From Palsa-504 sp963822765 (GTDB lineage Bacteria > Actinomycetota > Actinomycetes > Streptosporangiales > Streptosporangiaceae): a DNA stretch of 64,000 bases. Position numbers and translations under genes: made by a program. The DNA is taken from assembly GCA_963822765.1 (NCBI GenBank), contig CAWGJL010000004.1, positions 1-64,000 of the forward strand, read 5' to 3'. Positions 24,180-34,324 of this stretch are shown here, piece after piece. Each line of letters opens with the position of its first letter. Position 1 is the stretch's first letter. Below the pieces are notes generated by a model. It made no database searches. It worked only from the letters and a program-made list of their open reading frames with translations, and was not told where the DNA came from.

Positions 24180-25923
24180 CCGCCCTCCCTTCCGACCTCC
24201 TCGCCCGACCCAGGCGGACGTCATCGAGGAACCGCGACCGCTCCCGTGCCGCGACGCGGCCGTGTCCATCTCTGGGGCTAGCCGGCGCGCGGGCCTGGGA
24301 CCAGGACAGGTACAGGTGCTCGCGCGCCCTGGTCACCGCCACATACAGTAGCCGCCTCTCCTCCTCGATCGCACTGGGCGTCCTGGCGTGCACGATCGGC
24401 ATCAGCCCCTCGACCAGACCGGGCAGCAGCACGGCGTCCCACTCCAGTCCCTTGGCCGCGTGCATCGAGGCCAGCGTCACGCCCCGGACCGCGGGCGCGT
24501 GGCCGAGCTCGGCCCGCTGGGTCAGCTCGGCGGCGAAGTCAACCAGGGTGGCCTGGGGCCGGGTGGCGTGCATGTCGTCGGCCAGTTCGGCGATGGCGGC
24601 CAGCGACTCCCAGCGCTCGCGGGCCGCCGAGCCGCCCGCGGGCGGGCCGCCGGTGAACCCGATGCCGGTCAGCACGTCCCGGACCGCGGCCGGCAGGGGA
24701 CCCGAGCCCGAGGCCGCCTCGCCGCGGGCCGCGCCGCGGAACAGCACCAGCGCCTGGCGGACCACCGGCCGGTCGTAGAACCGCTCGGCGCCGCGCACCA
24801 CGTAGGGCAGATTGGCCTGCGTCAGCGCCTGCTCGAAGCGCTCGGTGTCGGCGTTGATCCGGACCAGCACCGCGATCTCCCCCACCGGAACGCCCGCCGC
24901 GATCAGCCCCTGGATCTGCACCACCGCCCCGGCCGCCTCGCTGGCGTCGTCGCCGTACCGGGTGAGCACCGGCTGCGGGCCGGGCGGCCGCTGGGCCACC
25001 AGCGCCTGCCCGGACCGCATCAGCTGGTTGGCCACGGTGACCACCTGCGGCGTCGACCGGTAGTCGCGGACCAGCCGGACCAGCGTGGCGCCGGGGAACT
25101 CGGCGGTGAAGCCGGTCAGGTAGTCCGGCGTGGCGCCGGTGAAGGAGTAGATCACCTGGTGCGGGTCCCCGACCACGCACAGCTCGTCGCGGTCGCCGAG
25201 CCAGGCGTCAAGGAGCAGCTTCTGCAGCGGGTTCACGTCCTGGTACTCGTCGACCACGAAGTACCGGAACGTGTCGCGCACCTGGTCGGCCGCGCCGCGG
25301 TGCTCGAGCACGATGCCCGCGGTCAGCTCCAGGACCGACTCGAAGTCGATCAGGTGCCGCTCGCGCCGCAGGCGCTCGTAGCCGTCGTACACGAACGCCA
25401 TGACCTCCGTTCCCGCGGCCGGCGAGCGGCCCGCGGCGGCCGCGGCCGGAGCGTAGGAATCCGGACGGATCTGGGTCGTCTTGGCCCACTCGATCTCGCT
25501 GGCCGCGTCGGCCAGCCCGGGGCCGTCCAGCCGGACCCGGGCCTGCGTGGCCGCCTCGCGGATCAGGGCCGCCTTGGCGTCGATGACCTTCGGCGGCAGG
25601 CCGCCGACGACCCGCGGCCAGAAGTAGTTCAGCTGGCGCAGCGCGGCCGCGTGAAAGGTGGACGCGCGCACCTGCCCGGCGCCGAGCTGGCGGAGCCGGC
25701 CGCGCATCTCCCCGGCCGCGCGCACGGTGAAGGTCAGGGCCAGCACGTGGGCCGGGTTCACCACCCCGATGGCGGCGGCGTACGCGATCCGGTGCGTGAT
25801 CGCGCGCGTCTTGCCGGTGCCCGCCCCGGCCAGCACGCAGACCGCGCCGCGGGTGGCCAGGGCCACCTCACGCTGCTCGGGATCCAGCCCGTCCAGCAGC
25901 GCGTCGGCCGCGACCTCCGTCAC
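24172..25923 (-). CDS. uvrD2: UvrD2-like superfamily 1 DNA helicase
   Basis: A 583-residue SF1A helicase. Walker A is GAGTGKT at residues 33-39, motif II VVDEYQDVN, motif III DPHQVIYSFTGA, motif IV/V LASMHAAKGLEWDAV and motif VI LLYVAVTRAREHLYLSW. The order and spacing match UvrD2, which unwinds DNA during repair. Mycobacterial UvrD2 continues into an HRDC domain and a tetracysteine C-terminus; this protein ends about 40 residues after motif VI and lacks both. It sits between the tesB-like gene and mycoredoxin as in mycobacteria. Confidence 0.93.
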   Translation of the reverse strand: MTEVAADALLDGLDPEQREVALATRGAVCVLAGAGTGKTRAITHRIAYAAAIGVVNPAHVLALTFTVRAAGEMRGRLRQLGAGQVRASTFHAAALRQLNYFWPRVVGGLPPKVIDAKAALIREAATQARVRLDGPGLADAASEIEWAKTTQIRPDSYAPAAAAAGRSPAAGTEVMAFVYDGYERLRRERHLIDFESVLELTAGIVLEHRGAADQVRDTFRYFVVDEYQDVNPLQKLLLDAWLGDRDELCVVGDPHQVIYSFTGATPDYLTGFTAEFPGATLVRLVRDYRSTPQVVTVANQLMRSGQALVAQRPPGPQPVLTRYGDDASEAAGAVVQIQGLIAAGVPVGEIAVLVRINADTERFEQALTQANLPYVVRGAERFYDRPVVRQALVLFRGAARGEAASGSGPLPAAVRDVLTGIGFTGGPPAGGSAARERWESLAAIAELADDMHATRPQATLVDFAAELTQRAELGHAPAVRGVTLASMHAAKGLEWDAVLLPGLVEGLMPIVHARTPSAIEEERRLLYVAVTRAREHLYLSWSQARAPASPRDGHGRVAARERSRFLDDVRLGRARRSEGRAGG

Positions 25924-26018
25924 TGCATCCTCACCTGGGCACTCTCCCCTCGGGAACGCAACCAGCCTTGCTGGTGTTACACGATCCGGTAATTCACCAA
26001 CCCTGAAGGAGGCGGCGG

Positions 26019-26273
26019 GTGTCCGGCCAGCTGATTATGTACACCACTCCATGGTGCGGCTTCTGCCGGAACTTGAAGAAGCAGCTCGCCCGCGAGGGTA
26101 TCGAGATGGCCGAGGTCGACATCGAGCGGGACCCGGAAGCGTGCGAGTTCGTGATGTCGGTCAACGGGGGCAACCAGACGGTACCGACGGTGCTGTTCCC
26201 GGACGGCACGGTCATGGTCAACCCGTCGGCGGCACAGGTCCGCGCGCGACTGGCCGCGGTCAGCGCGGGGTAA
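26019..26273 (+). CDS. mrx1: Mycoredoxin
   Basis: An 84-residue glutaredoxin-fold protein with the active-site CGFC at residues 13-16 and the cis-Pro loop TVPTVLFPDG. Mycoredoxins use mycothiol to reduce mixed disulphides on proteins. The GTG start has a GGAGG site nine bases upstream. It is divergent from uvrD2, the same arrangement as the mycobacterial Rv3198A/uvrD2 pair. Typical length. Confidence 0.93.
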   Translation: MSGQLIMYTTPWCGFCRNLKKQLAREGIEMAEVDIERDPEACEFVMSVNGGNQTVPTVLFPDGTVMVNPSAAQVRARLAAVSAG

Positions 26274-26322
26274 ACAATTCTGCCGAACGAAGCGTGGTAA
26301 CACGCCTGCAGACAGGACCGAC

Positions 26323-26838
26323 ATGGACGCGGAGACGACGCAGCGCGATGACGCCGCCGGGGAACCGGTGGTGGTGCGCCGGTCCGGGCAGGGCTGGCGG
26401 GTCGGGGCGGAGGAGACCGCCGACCTGACCAGCGCCATGGTGCTCGCCGACCTGCTGGCCGCGGACCTCCGGTCGCCCGCGGCGCCCCCATCCGGCCCGC
26501 TGGCGGCGCCCGCGCCCGAGGCCGACGAGGCGGCGCGGCTGGCCGTGACCGTGGCCCAGCTCGAGCACGCGCTGACGGCCCGGGTCCGGGTCGAGCAGGC
26601 CATCGGGGTGCTCGCCGAGCGGCACCGGCTCCGGCCGCGGCAGGCCTTCGATCTGCTCAGGAACGTGGCCAGGTCCCGCGGCCAGAAGGTCAACGAGATC
26701 GCCGAGGCGGTGGTGGACAGCACGTCCAACCCGCTGCTGCCGCTGCCCGAGGAACTGGCCCGCAAGCAGCTCGCGCCGCGCACGCGCGGCCGCTCCCCCC
26801 GGCACGCCGCCCGGGCCCAGGGGGGGCCGGGGGGATAG
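26323..26838 (+). CDS. ANTAR-domain protein
   Basis: A 171-residue protein whose C-terminal half is an ANTAR RNA-binding domain (ARVRVEQAIGVLAERHRLRP followed by RQAFDLLRNVARSRGQKVNE). ANTAR proteins bind paired hexaloop hairpins in nascent RNA and act as antiterminators. The N-terminal part (DGxGWRVGAEETADLTSAMV) is a short ligand-like or linker region without a recognisable PAS or GAF domain. It follows mycoredoxin by 49 bp with AGGA before the ATG. A hairpin overlapping its own stop codon (26827-26849) probably terminates the transcript. Confidence 0.85.
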   Translation: MDAETTQRDDAAGEPVVVRRSGQGWRVGAEETADLTSAMVLADLLAADLRSPAAPPSGPLAAPAPEADEAARLAVTVAQLEHALTARVRVEQAIGVLAERHRLRPRQAFDLLRNVARSRGQKVNEIAEAVVDSTSNPLLPLPEELARKQLAPRTRGRSPRHAARAQGGPGG

Positions 26839-26849
26839 GTTCCCCCGGG
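26827..26849 (+). terminator. G/C hairpin overlapping the ANTAR gene stop
   Basis: CCGGGGGGA (26827-26835) pairs with TCCCCCGGG (26841-26849) with one bulge; the loop TAGGT contains the stop codon. It is a plausible stop for the mrx1-ANTAR transcript but lacks a U-tract. Confidence 0.5.
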
Positions 26850-26971
26850 TAAATACGGCGAATGTCGGCGGATCCCGCTAGAGTCCTGCGACACGGCTTC
26901 GTCCTGCGGCGCGATGCGCCTGGGCTGCGGGAAACTAGGTCGGCGAGGCCCATCGACTACAGGAGGCCGGG

Positions 26972-28252
26972 GTGGCGGATCTTGAGGTGGTCGAGATCTG
27001 TGCCGGGGCGGGCGGGCAGGCCCTCGGGCTGGAGCGGGCCGGCTTCGAGCACGCCCTGGCGGTCGAACTCGATACGGCCGCGTGCGCGACGCTGCGCGCC
27101 AACCGGCCCGCCTGGAAGGTGGCCGAGGGCGACGTGGCCGACCCGGCGCTGTGGCGGCCGAGCGACTACCGGGGGGTGGCCCTGCTGGCGGGCGGGGTCC
27201 CGTGCCCGCCGTTCACCGTGGCGGGCCGGCAGCTCGGCGCGGATGACGAGCGTGACCTGTACGCCTGGGCCGTGGAGCTGTGCGGGATCATCCGGCCCCG
27301 GGCCCTGCTGCTGGAGAACGTCCGGGGCCTGAGCACCAGCCGGTTCAGCGCGTACCGGCAGCACGCGGCGGACCGGCTCCGCGACCTGGGGTACGTGCCG
27401 GGCTGGCGGCTGCTGAACGCGTCGGATTACGGCGTGCCGCAGCTGCGGCCGCGGACCGTCCTGGTCGCGCTGCGGCCGGGCGACGCACCGTGGTTCCGCT
27501 GGCCGGCGCCGTCGCCCCGGCCGCCCGCCACCGTGGGTGAGACCCTGGGCGACCTGATGGCCGCGCGCGGCTGGCCCGGCGCGGCCGCCTGGGCCCGGCG
27601 CGCCAACCGGATCGCGCCCACGATCGTCGGCGGGTCCAAGAAGCACGGCGGCGCCGACCTGGGCCCGACCCGGGCCAAGCGCGCCTGGGCTGAGCTCGGC
27701 GTGGACGGCATCGGGATCGCGGATGCCGCGCCCGGGCCGGACGCGGACCCGGCGCTGACGCCCAGGCTGACCTGCGAGATGGTGATCAGGCTGCAGGGCT
27801 GGCAGGACGAGTGGGGCTGGCGCTTCAGCGGCCGCAAGACCGCGCGCTACCGGCAGGTCGGCAACGTGTTCCCGCCGCCGGTCGCCGAGGCGGTCGGGAC
27901 GGCCATCCGCCGGGCCCTGGAGCACGCGGGCCCGCCGGAGGCGGACCCGGAGATGGGCCGGGCCACCGCGTACGTGCACGACCCGGTGTTCCGCGTGCTG
28001 CGGGCGCGGGGGGACTTCCTCACCGCGCGGCAGATCGCCGCCCTGCTGCCCGCCGGGGCCCGGCTGGGCCCGGCGCAGGTGCTGGAACACCTGCGCCACC
28101 TCAGCGGCGACTTCGAGCTGGAAATGGCCCCGCAGACCGATGGGGTCCGCGACGACCCGGCCTACCGGCTGGGCCCGTTCCGGGCCTTCCTCGGTCAGCA
28201 GGACCACGCCCGCCATCAGCGGTTCGCCGCGAGCCGGTCCACCGTCAGCTGA
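26972..28252 (+). CDS. Orphan DNA cytosine-C5 methyltransferase with C-terminal winged-helix-like extension
   Basis: Residues 1-315 form a C5 methyltransferase: motif I (ICAGAGGQALGLERAGF), the catalytic Cys78 in GGVPCPPF, ENV at 115-117, the QLRPRT motif VIII and RYRQVGNVFPPPVAEAVG for IX-X. The target-recognition region is short. A further 110 residues (VFRVLRARGDFLTARQIAAL, then VLEHLRHLSGDFEL) look like a winged helix, unusual for this family. The GTG at 26972 follows AGGAGG. No restriction endonuclease gene is adjacent, so it is probably solitary and may serve regulation or act with the downstream ParA pair. Confidence 0.9.
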   Translation: MADLEVVEICAGAGGQALGLERAGFEHALAVELDTAACATLRANRPAWKVAEGDVADPALWRPSDYRGVALLAGGVPCPPFTVAGRQLGADDERDLYAWAVELCGIIRPRALLLENVRGLSTSRFSAYRQHAADRLRDLGYVPGWRLLNASDYGVPQLRPRTVLVALRPGDAPWFRWPAPSPRPPATVGETLGDLMAARGWPGAAAWARRANRIAPTIVGGSKKHGGADLGPTRAKRAWAELGVDGIGIADAAPGPDADPALTPRLTCEMVIRLQGWQDEWGWRFSGRKTARYRQVGNVFPPPVAEAVGTAIRRALEHAGPPEADPEMGRATAYVHDPVFRVLRARGDFLTARQIAALLPAGARLGPAQVLEHLRHLSGDFELEMAPQTDGVRDDPAYRLGPFRAFLGQQDHARHQRFAASRSTVS

Positions 28253-28269
28253 CCGCCCCGGCTCAACTT

Positions 28270-28299
28270 GCAGTAATGCAGGAAATACTGCATTGCTGA
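28270..28299. promoter_or_regulatory. 12-bp-arm palindrome between methyltransferase and parA
   Basis: GCAGTAATGCAG (28270-28281) and CTGCATTGCTGA (28288-28299) pair at 10 of 12 positions around GAAATA. An overlapping alternative, TGCAGTA/TACTGCA, is also possible. Just downstream of the methyltransferase stop it could be a terminator; upstream of parA it could be a centromere-like or operator site. Confidence 0.6.
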
Positions 28300-28304
28300 G
28301 CTCG

Positions 28305-28500
28305 GTGGGCGGGGGCGGCTGAATCGGGGAGCGGCTGAATCCCGTTGGGCGGGGCGCGGGGTGCGGCGGGGCGGCTGAATCCCGTTGGGCGGGGTGCGGG
28401 GGCGCGGGGTGCGGCGGGGCGGCTGAATCGCCTGGTCGGGGGGGTACGGGGGGACGGCGGGATGCACTCGCGGGGGCGGCGGGCGGGGGGCGGGCGGAGG
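28305..28500. repeat. G-rich direct repeats upstream of parA
   Basis: CGGCTGAATC occurs four times between about 28317 and 28431, the last two within a repeated GCGCGGGGTGCGGCGGGGC block. The plus strand is a nearly continuous series of GGGG runs and could form G-quadruplexes. No coding frame is convincing. Confidence 0.75.
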
Positions 28501-28552
28501 CGTTGCGGCGGACTGGGTACCGTAACCTCTCCGACGCTGCGATAATGCCTGG

Positions 28553-29227
28553 ATGACAGGGCTGCGCCTGGCCCTGGCCAACCTGAAGCCGGGCACGGGC
28601 AAAACCACATCTGCGGTCTGGCTGGCCCATGTGTTCGCTCAGGCTGGCAACAGCGTGCTCTTGGTCGACGCCGACCCGGCCGGCAGCGCGCTGGAATGGT
28701 CCGACCTGGCCGCCATGTATCCCGGGCTCGCGCCGGAGCAGGCGGCGTTCCCGTTCCGGATCGTGGCCCTGCCCTCGCGCGAGCTGCACCGCCGGCTGCC
28801 CGAGATCGCCAAGCACGACGACGTGGTGATCATCGACACGCCGCAGATCGAGGACCACGCGGCCATCGCCCGGTCGGCGCTGCGGTACGCCGACGAGATC
28901 TTGATCCCGTGCGCGCCCAGCCCGATCGAGATCAACCGGACCACGCCGGTCCGGGACGAGATCGCCGAGGTCCGGGAGGTGCGGGACAAACCGGTGCGCT
29001 CGGCGGTCCTGCTGAACCGCTGCGTGGCCCGGGCGCACTCCACCACCGACGCCCGGGAGGCACTGGTTGACCTCGGCTACGACGTGCTGAGCACGGTGGT
29101 GCCCAGGCGCGAGGTCTACGCGCAGAGTTTCGGCGTGCCGATCAAGCAGGCCGGCTGCGACGTGTGGCGCCAGGTGGCCCGCGACCTCATCGAGCGCTGC
29201 GCCCCGCTCTGCGGCGTCCGGTCATGA
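28553..29227 (+). CDS. ParA-family ATPase
   Basis: A 224-residue ParA/MinD-type ATPase. The deviant Walker A reads LKPGTGKTTS (residues 11-20), keeping the signature Lys12 but with Pro in place of the usual Gly; VLLVDADPAGSAL and DVVIIDTPQIED give the A' and Walker B motifs. It is short, without the N-terminal HTH of plasmid type Ia ParA proteins. Its stop overlaps the start of a small partner gene (ATGA), a partition-like arrangement. No replication gene is in the window, so this may be a chromosomal orphan or an integrated plasmid remnant. Confidence 0.88.
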   Translation: MTGLRLALANLKPGTGKTTSAVWLAHVFAQAGNSVLLVDADPAGSALEWSDLAAMYPGLAPEQAAFPFRIVALPSRELHRRLPEIAKHDDVVIIDTPQIEDHAAIARSALRYADEILIPCAPSPIEINRTTPVRDEIAEVREVRDKPVRSAVLLNRCVARAHSTTDAREALVDLGYDVLSTVVPRREVYAQSFGVPIKQAGCDVWRQVARDLIERCAPLCGVRS

Positions 29228-29523
29228 CCGCGCAGAAGGACCGCGAGCTGCGCAAGGCGCAGTATGCGGCCGCGGCCGGCCGGCGGGCCGAGCCCGACGC
29301 CGGCCCCGCGGGCAAGACCGCGATCCGGTCCAAGCCGGTCCGGATCACCCTGGACCTGAGCCCGGAGCTGTACCGGGAACTGACCGGCTGGGCCGACGAC
29401 GCCGCGATCGCCCTGGGCGTGCCGCGGGTGTCGCTGGCCGACGCGGTGCGGGCCATGATCCGGGTCACCGCGGACCATCCCAACCGGGTCCTGGACCGGT
29501 TGCGCAAGGACCGCGACAAGTAA
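29224..29523 (+). CDS. Small ParA-partner protein, ribbon-helix-helix-like
   Basis: A 99-residue protein with a basic N-terminal stretch followed by KPVRITLDLSPELYRELTGW and a helical C-terminus with RVSLADAVRAMIRVTADHPN. The strand-helix-helix order is like a ribbon-helix-helix DNA-binding domain of the ParG/CopG kind. Translational coupling to ParA (ATGA overlap) suggests it binds a partition or operator site. The family call rests on pattern only. Confidence 0.7.
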   Translation: MTAQKDRELRKAQYAAAAGRRAEPDAGPAGKTAIRSKPVRITLDLSPELYRELTGWADDAAIALGVPRVSLADAVRAMIRVTADHPNRVLDRLRKDRDK

Positions 29524-29525
29524 TA

Positions 29526-29720
29526 GGCCCCGTCGCGGGCGGAGCCTTCGCGGTCCCGCTGATCGCCTCGTTTTCCATGGACTCCGCCTCGGCGCAGACC
29601 AAGGCGCAGACCGTGATCGTGTCGAACATGATCTGCTCGAACATGACCGCGGTGCCGAACGCCACCTTCTTCGCTGAACTGCAGCGGGCCGGCGTGGCCG
29701 GGTGCCGGTCGGGCCGGTGA
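29526..29720 (+). pseudogene. Remnant of a secreted protein
   Basis: The frame reads VAGGAFAVPLIASFSMDSAS followed by AQTKAQTVIVSN and ends at a TGA near 29720. This looks like the hydrophobic core and cleavage region of a signal peptide plus a short mature part with two Cys, but the charged N-terminus and a start codon are missing. The sequence to 29990 holds nothing else I can support. Confidence 0.45.
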
Positions 29721-29990
29721 TCGGGTACGCGGGCACGAGAGCACGCCGAGCACGAGACCCGGCGGACGGTCGCCGTTACGGAGGTGAGCACCCGGGCGAA
29801 GGCGGCAGGCGGATGCTCGCGCTCCCTGCCCAATCCGTGCGCGCCGGCTGTCAACGGATCGTTGTTCGCGAGCGTCACAGAATGTCGTTACGGTGCCGGC
29901 CACCGGCCGCTGCCGGGACGGTGCTCCGCAAATGGCCGACAAGCTGGGGTTGCGAGCCGCTGGCGGCGGATTCTGTTTCGCCGTAGCCGT

Positions 29991-30653
29991 TTAGGCAGCA
30001 CGAGCGAGCGCCTGGTCGAGGCGGCGGTAACGACGGTGGTTGAGCCGGTAGGCGAGCCGCAGAGGGGGAGCCGACCTGAACAGTGCGTTGCGCTGATCTG
30101 GTGTGGCATGCGCGATGATCCAGGGGATCAGGAATTGCGCCTGGGGCCGCGGGGTCGCCTTGCGGGCCCTGGCCTCGAGCTTTTTGTAGTCCGCCGCGGG
30201 CATGTCTGACTCGAAGAGAGGCAGGGCGGTCTGCTCCTCTAGCGTGAGGTGCGCGTCAAGTATGCGGGCCATCGCGGATAGGGCGCTGGCTGCTGTGGCG
30301 CGGTCGGTTGCGAAGTCGCTGGCCGGGTCGGCCAGGGCGGCAAGCCGGTCGCCGACGGCCAGGAGGGCGGCGTCCAGCGCCTCATGCTGGGCCGCCAGCT
30401 CGCTCAGGTGCATCGTGCTGGCCCCGGCCCTGGCCGCCAGGGCGGGAAAGAACAGCTCGTCCTCGTGGCTGTGGTGCAGGGCGAGCTGCTCGCGGTAATG
30501 GCCGAAGAAAGCCAGGATGCCCGGTAGCCGGCCCTGCCGGTCGCTGGGGCCCAGCTCGGCGAGAGCGGCTGCCAGCCGCGCCGAATCGGCCCTGAGTGAC
30601 TGGTGGATCAGGGTGACGAAGGTCAGGTCGGGCTTGGACGGGGCGCGGCTCAT
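29991..30653 (-). CDS. Hemerythrin-domain protein
   Basis: A 220-residue protein with a hemerythrin-like four-helix bundle: FGHYREQLALHHSHEDELFF, a QHEALDAALLAV helix and HLTLEEQTALPLFE supply the expected His and Glu/Asp iron ligands. Such domains bind a diiron centre and sense or scavenge oxygen, peroxide or NO. About 50 basic residues follow the bundle (KATPRPQAQFLIPWIIAHAT). The ATG overlaps the stop of the upstream membrane protein gene, so the two are coupled. Confidence 0.87.
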   Translation of the reverse strand: MSRAPSKPDLTFVTLIHQSLRADSARLAAALAELGPSDRQGRLPGILAFFGHYREQLALHHSHEDELFFPALAARAGASTMHLSELAAQHEALDAALLAVGDRLAALADPASDFATDRATAASALSAMARILDAHLTLEEQTALPLFESDMPAADYKKLEARARKATPRPQAQFLIPWIIAHATPDQRNALFRSAPPLRLAYRLNHRRYRRLDQALARAA

Positions 30654-31354
30654 GGGATCGGGCGGTTGCGGAGCAGGGAGACGCTGGCGGTGGTGACGAA
30701 CACGAGCCAGATGATGAACCCGGCCAGGCCGACCGCACCCCAGGGACCGCCGTTGGCCAGGGCGACGGTGAACACGGCCGCGGTGAGCAGGCATGCTGCT
30801 CCCGGCCAGGCAGCGACGGTGAGCCACGCAGGGATGAGCCGCACCGAGGCTGCCGCATAGCTGAGCCCGATGAGCGCGACCGCGATGGCCGCCAGGTCCA
30901 GGCCGAAGGCGGCGGCGTGCACCGCCCAGAGCGCCTGGACGACGGCCGGGGAGGCGGCCAGCTGTCCGGCCTTGGCGGCGAGGACGATCTCGGTGATGTT
31001 CACGACAGCGAACAGGGCGGCGATGGTCGCCGCTCCCAGTGTCCCCATGCTGGCCTGCCACCGGCCTTCTTCGCGGTCCGCCCTGGCCCACACTGCGGCG
31101 ACGAACGCGAACAGGGCGATCATCTCGACCGGGAACAGGCCGAGCGGCACCAGGACGGCGGCGCGATGATGCAGGAAGTAGGCGGTGACCTGGGCGGGCC
31201 CGGCGCCGAAGCCCGGAGCGCTGGCCCGGATGATGTTCTGCGCCAGGAGAGTTGCCGCGAAGACCAGGCCGCCGGTTCCCGCCAGGCGCTCGAAGGCGGC
31301 GGGCTCTTTCCCTCGGGTTCGGTTCTGCTGGCCGATGGCTGTGCTGACGCTCAC
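30650..31354 (-). CDS. Six-helix membrane protein coupled to hemerythrin gene
   Basis: A 234-residue integral membrane protein with about six hydrophobic segments, for example TGGLVFAATLLAQNII, VLVPLGLFPVEMIALFAFVA and VGLAGFIIWLVFVTTASVSL. The pattern resembles DUF4386-type actinobacterial membrane proteins, which I cannot confirm. It is divergent from a TetR-type gene (90 bp gap) and translationally coupled to the hemerythrin protein, suggesting a membrane-linked redox or gas-sensing function under TetR control. Confidence 0.8.
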   Translation of the reverse strand: MSVSTAIGQQNRTRGKEPAAFERLAGTGGLVFAATLLAQNIIRASAPGFGAGPAQVTAYFLHHRAAVLVPLGLFPVEMIALFAFVAAVWARADREEGRWQASMGTLGAATIAALFAVVNITEIVLAAKAGQLAASPAVVQALWAVHAAAFGLDLAAIAVALIGLSYAAASVRLIPAWLTVAAWPGAACLLTAAVFTVALANGGPWGAVGLAGFIIWLVFVTTASVSLLRNRPIP

Positions 31355-31443
31355 GCCGCGCTCCTTGCTAGACTGGATATCTCATGAGTAGAACGAATAT
31401 CTTCTGATTATAAGACCATTCTAGTGACTGGGGTGTCAAGGAT

Positions 31444-32062
31444 ATGAGCACGAAACGTCCCAGCAGGCGTGAGGTGGCCGCGGCGGACACTCGCCGCGAG
31501 ATCCTGCGTGCCGCGCGGCGGCTGTTCGCCGAGCACGGCTTCGCCAGCACGTCGGTGCAGCAGATCGCCGAGCAGGCGGGCGTGGCGGTGCAGACGATCT
31601 ACTCGAGCGTCGGCTCCAAGTCCGCGCTGCTCCTGGCCCTCAACGATCTGATCGACGAGGAGGCCGACGTCGCCGGGCTCACCGCAGAGCTGCTGCAGGA
31701 GACCGGCCCGCCCCAGCTGATCGCCAAAGGCGTGCATCTCACCCGCCAGCTGAACGAGCGCTGCGGGGACCTCATCCAGGCGCTGCTCTCTGCTGAGCCA
31801 GGCCGAACCGGAAGCTGCCGCCGTTGTCGCCGACGGGATGCGCCGGCACGAGCACGGCTCCGACCAGCTCGCCCGGCGGCTAGCGGCGCTCGGCGCACTG
31901 CGAGCCGGCACCACGCCCGAACGGGCCAGCGCAGTTTTCTCGATGATGACGTCGCCGGCCAGCTGGCGGCAGCTCACCCACCGCGCCGGGTGGACCTTCG
32001 ACGAAGCCGAAGCCTGGCTCACGCCATCCCTCACCCAGCTCCTGCTCAAGCAGAACCGCTAG
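31444..32062 (+). pseudogene. TetR-family regulator, one frameshift
   Basis: The N-terminal helix-turn-helix is complete (TRREILRAARRLFAEHGFAS, then AEQAGVAVQTIYSSVGSKSA). Near 31795 the frame changes: QALLS continues in the next frame as QAEPEAAAVVADGMRRHEHG and on to a normal C-terminus ending at 32062. Restored, it would be about 205 residues. The gap to the divergent membrane protein has a GATAT-N16-ATATC inverted repeat (near 31376-31401) that may be its operator. Recent mutation or consensus error. Confidence 0.82.
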
Positions 32063-32113
32063 GCGTGCACACAGCCGCGGAACGAGCCACGGACCGCGAG
32101 CGCCCGGCCCGGG

Positions 32114-34027
<1,914 letters not shown>

Positions 34028-34166
34028 GCGTGAGTTCTCGTTTGTTCGGCGTCGGGAGCTGCCGCCGACCGGGCGGCTCACTTCTAGTTTAGTGGCCAGG
34101 CCAAGCTGGCCGGGTCACGGCCGCGGGCACCATGGTACGTTCCGCCAAAATGCCTTTTGACCTGGC

Positions 34167-34307
34167 CTAAGCCGGCTTAGACGGAGGCTGGGGGGCGGAC
34201 GCCGGGCCTAAGCCTGTTTGCGTCGGGAAGATAAGGCATTCGTCCGATGCCGGGGGTAGGGCCTTACGACGAATCTTGAGGATGTGAGAACCAGAGCGGT
34301 TCCCACG
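34167..34307 (+). promoter_or_regulatory. Palindrome and leader hairpin before the small gene at 34325
   Basis: CTAAGCCGGCTTAG (34167-34180) is a perfect 14-bp palindrome, and GGCCTAAGCC recurs in part near 34205. A hairpin GTGAGAACC/GGTTCCCAC (34285-34307) lies ten bases before the GGAGG ribosome binding site and could influence translation. Confidence 0.5.
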
Positions 34308-34324
34308 GGGGTCAAGGAGGAACC

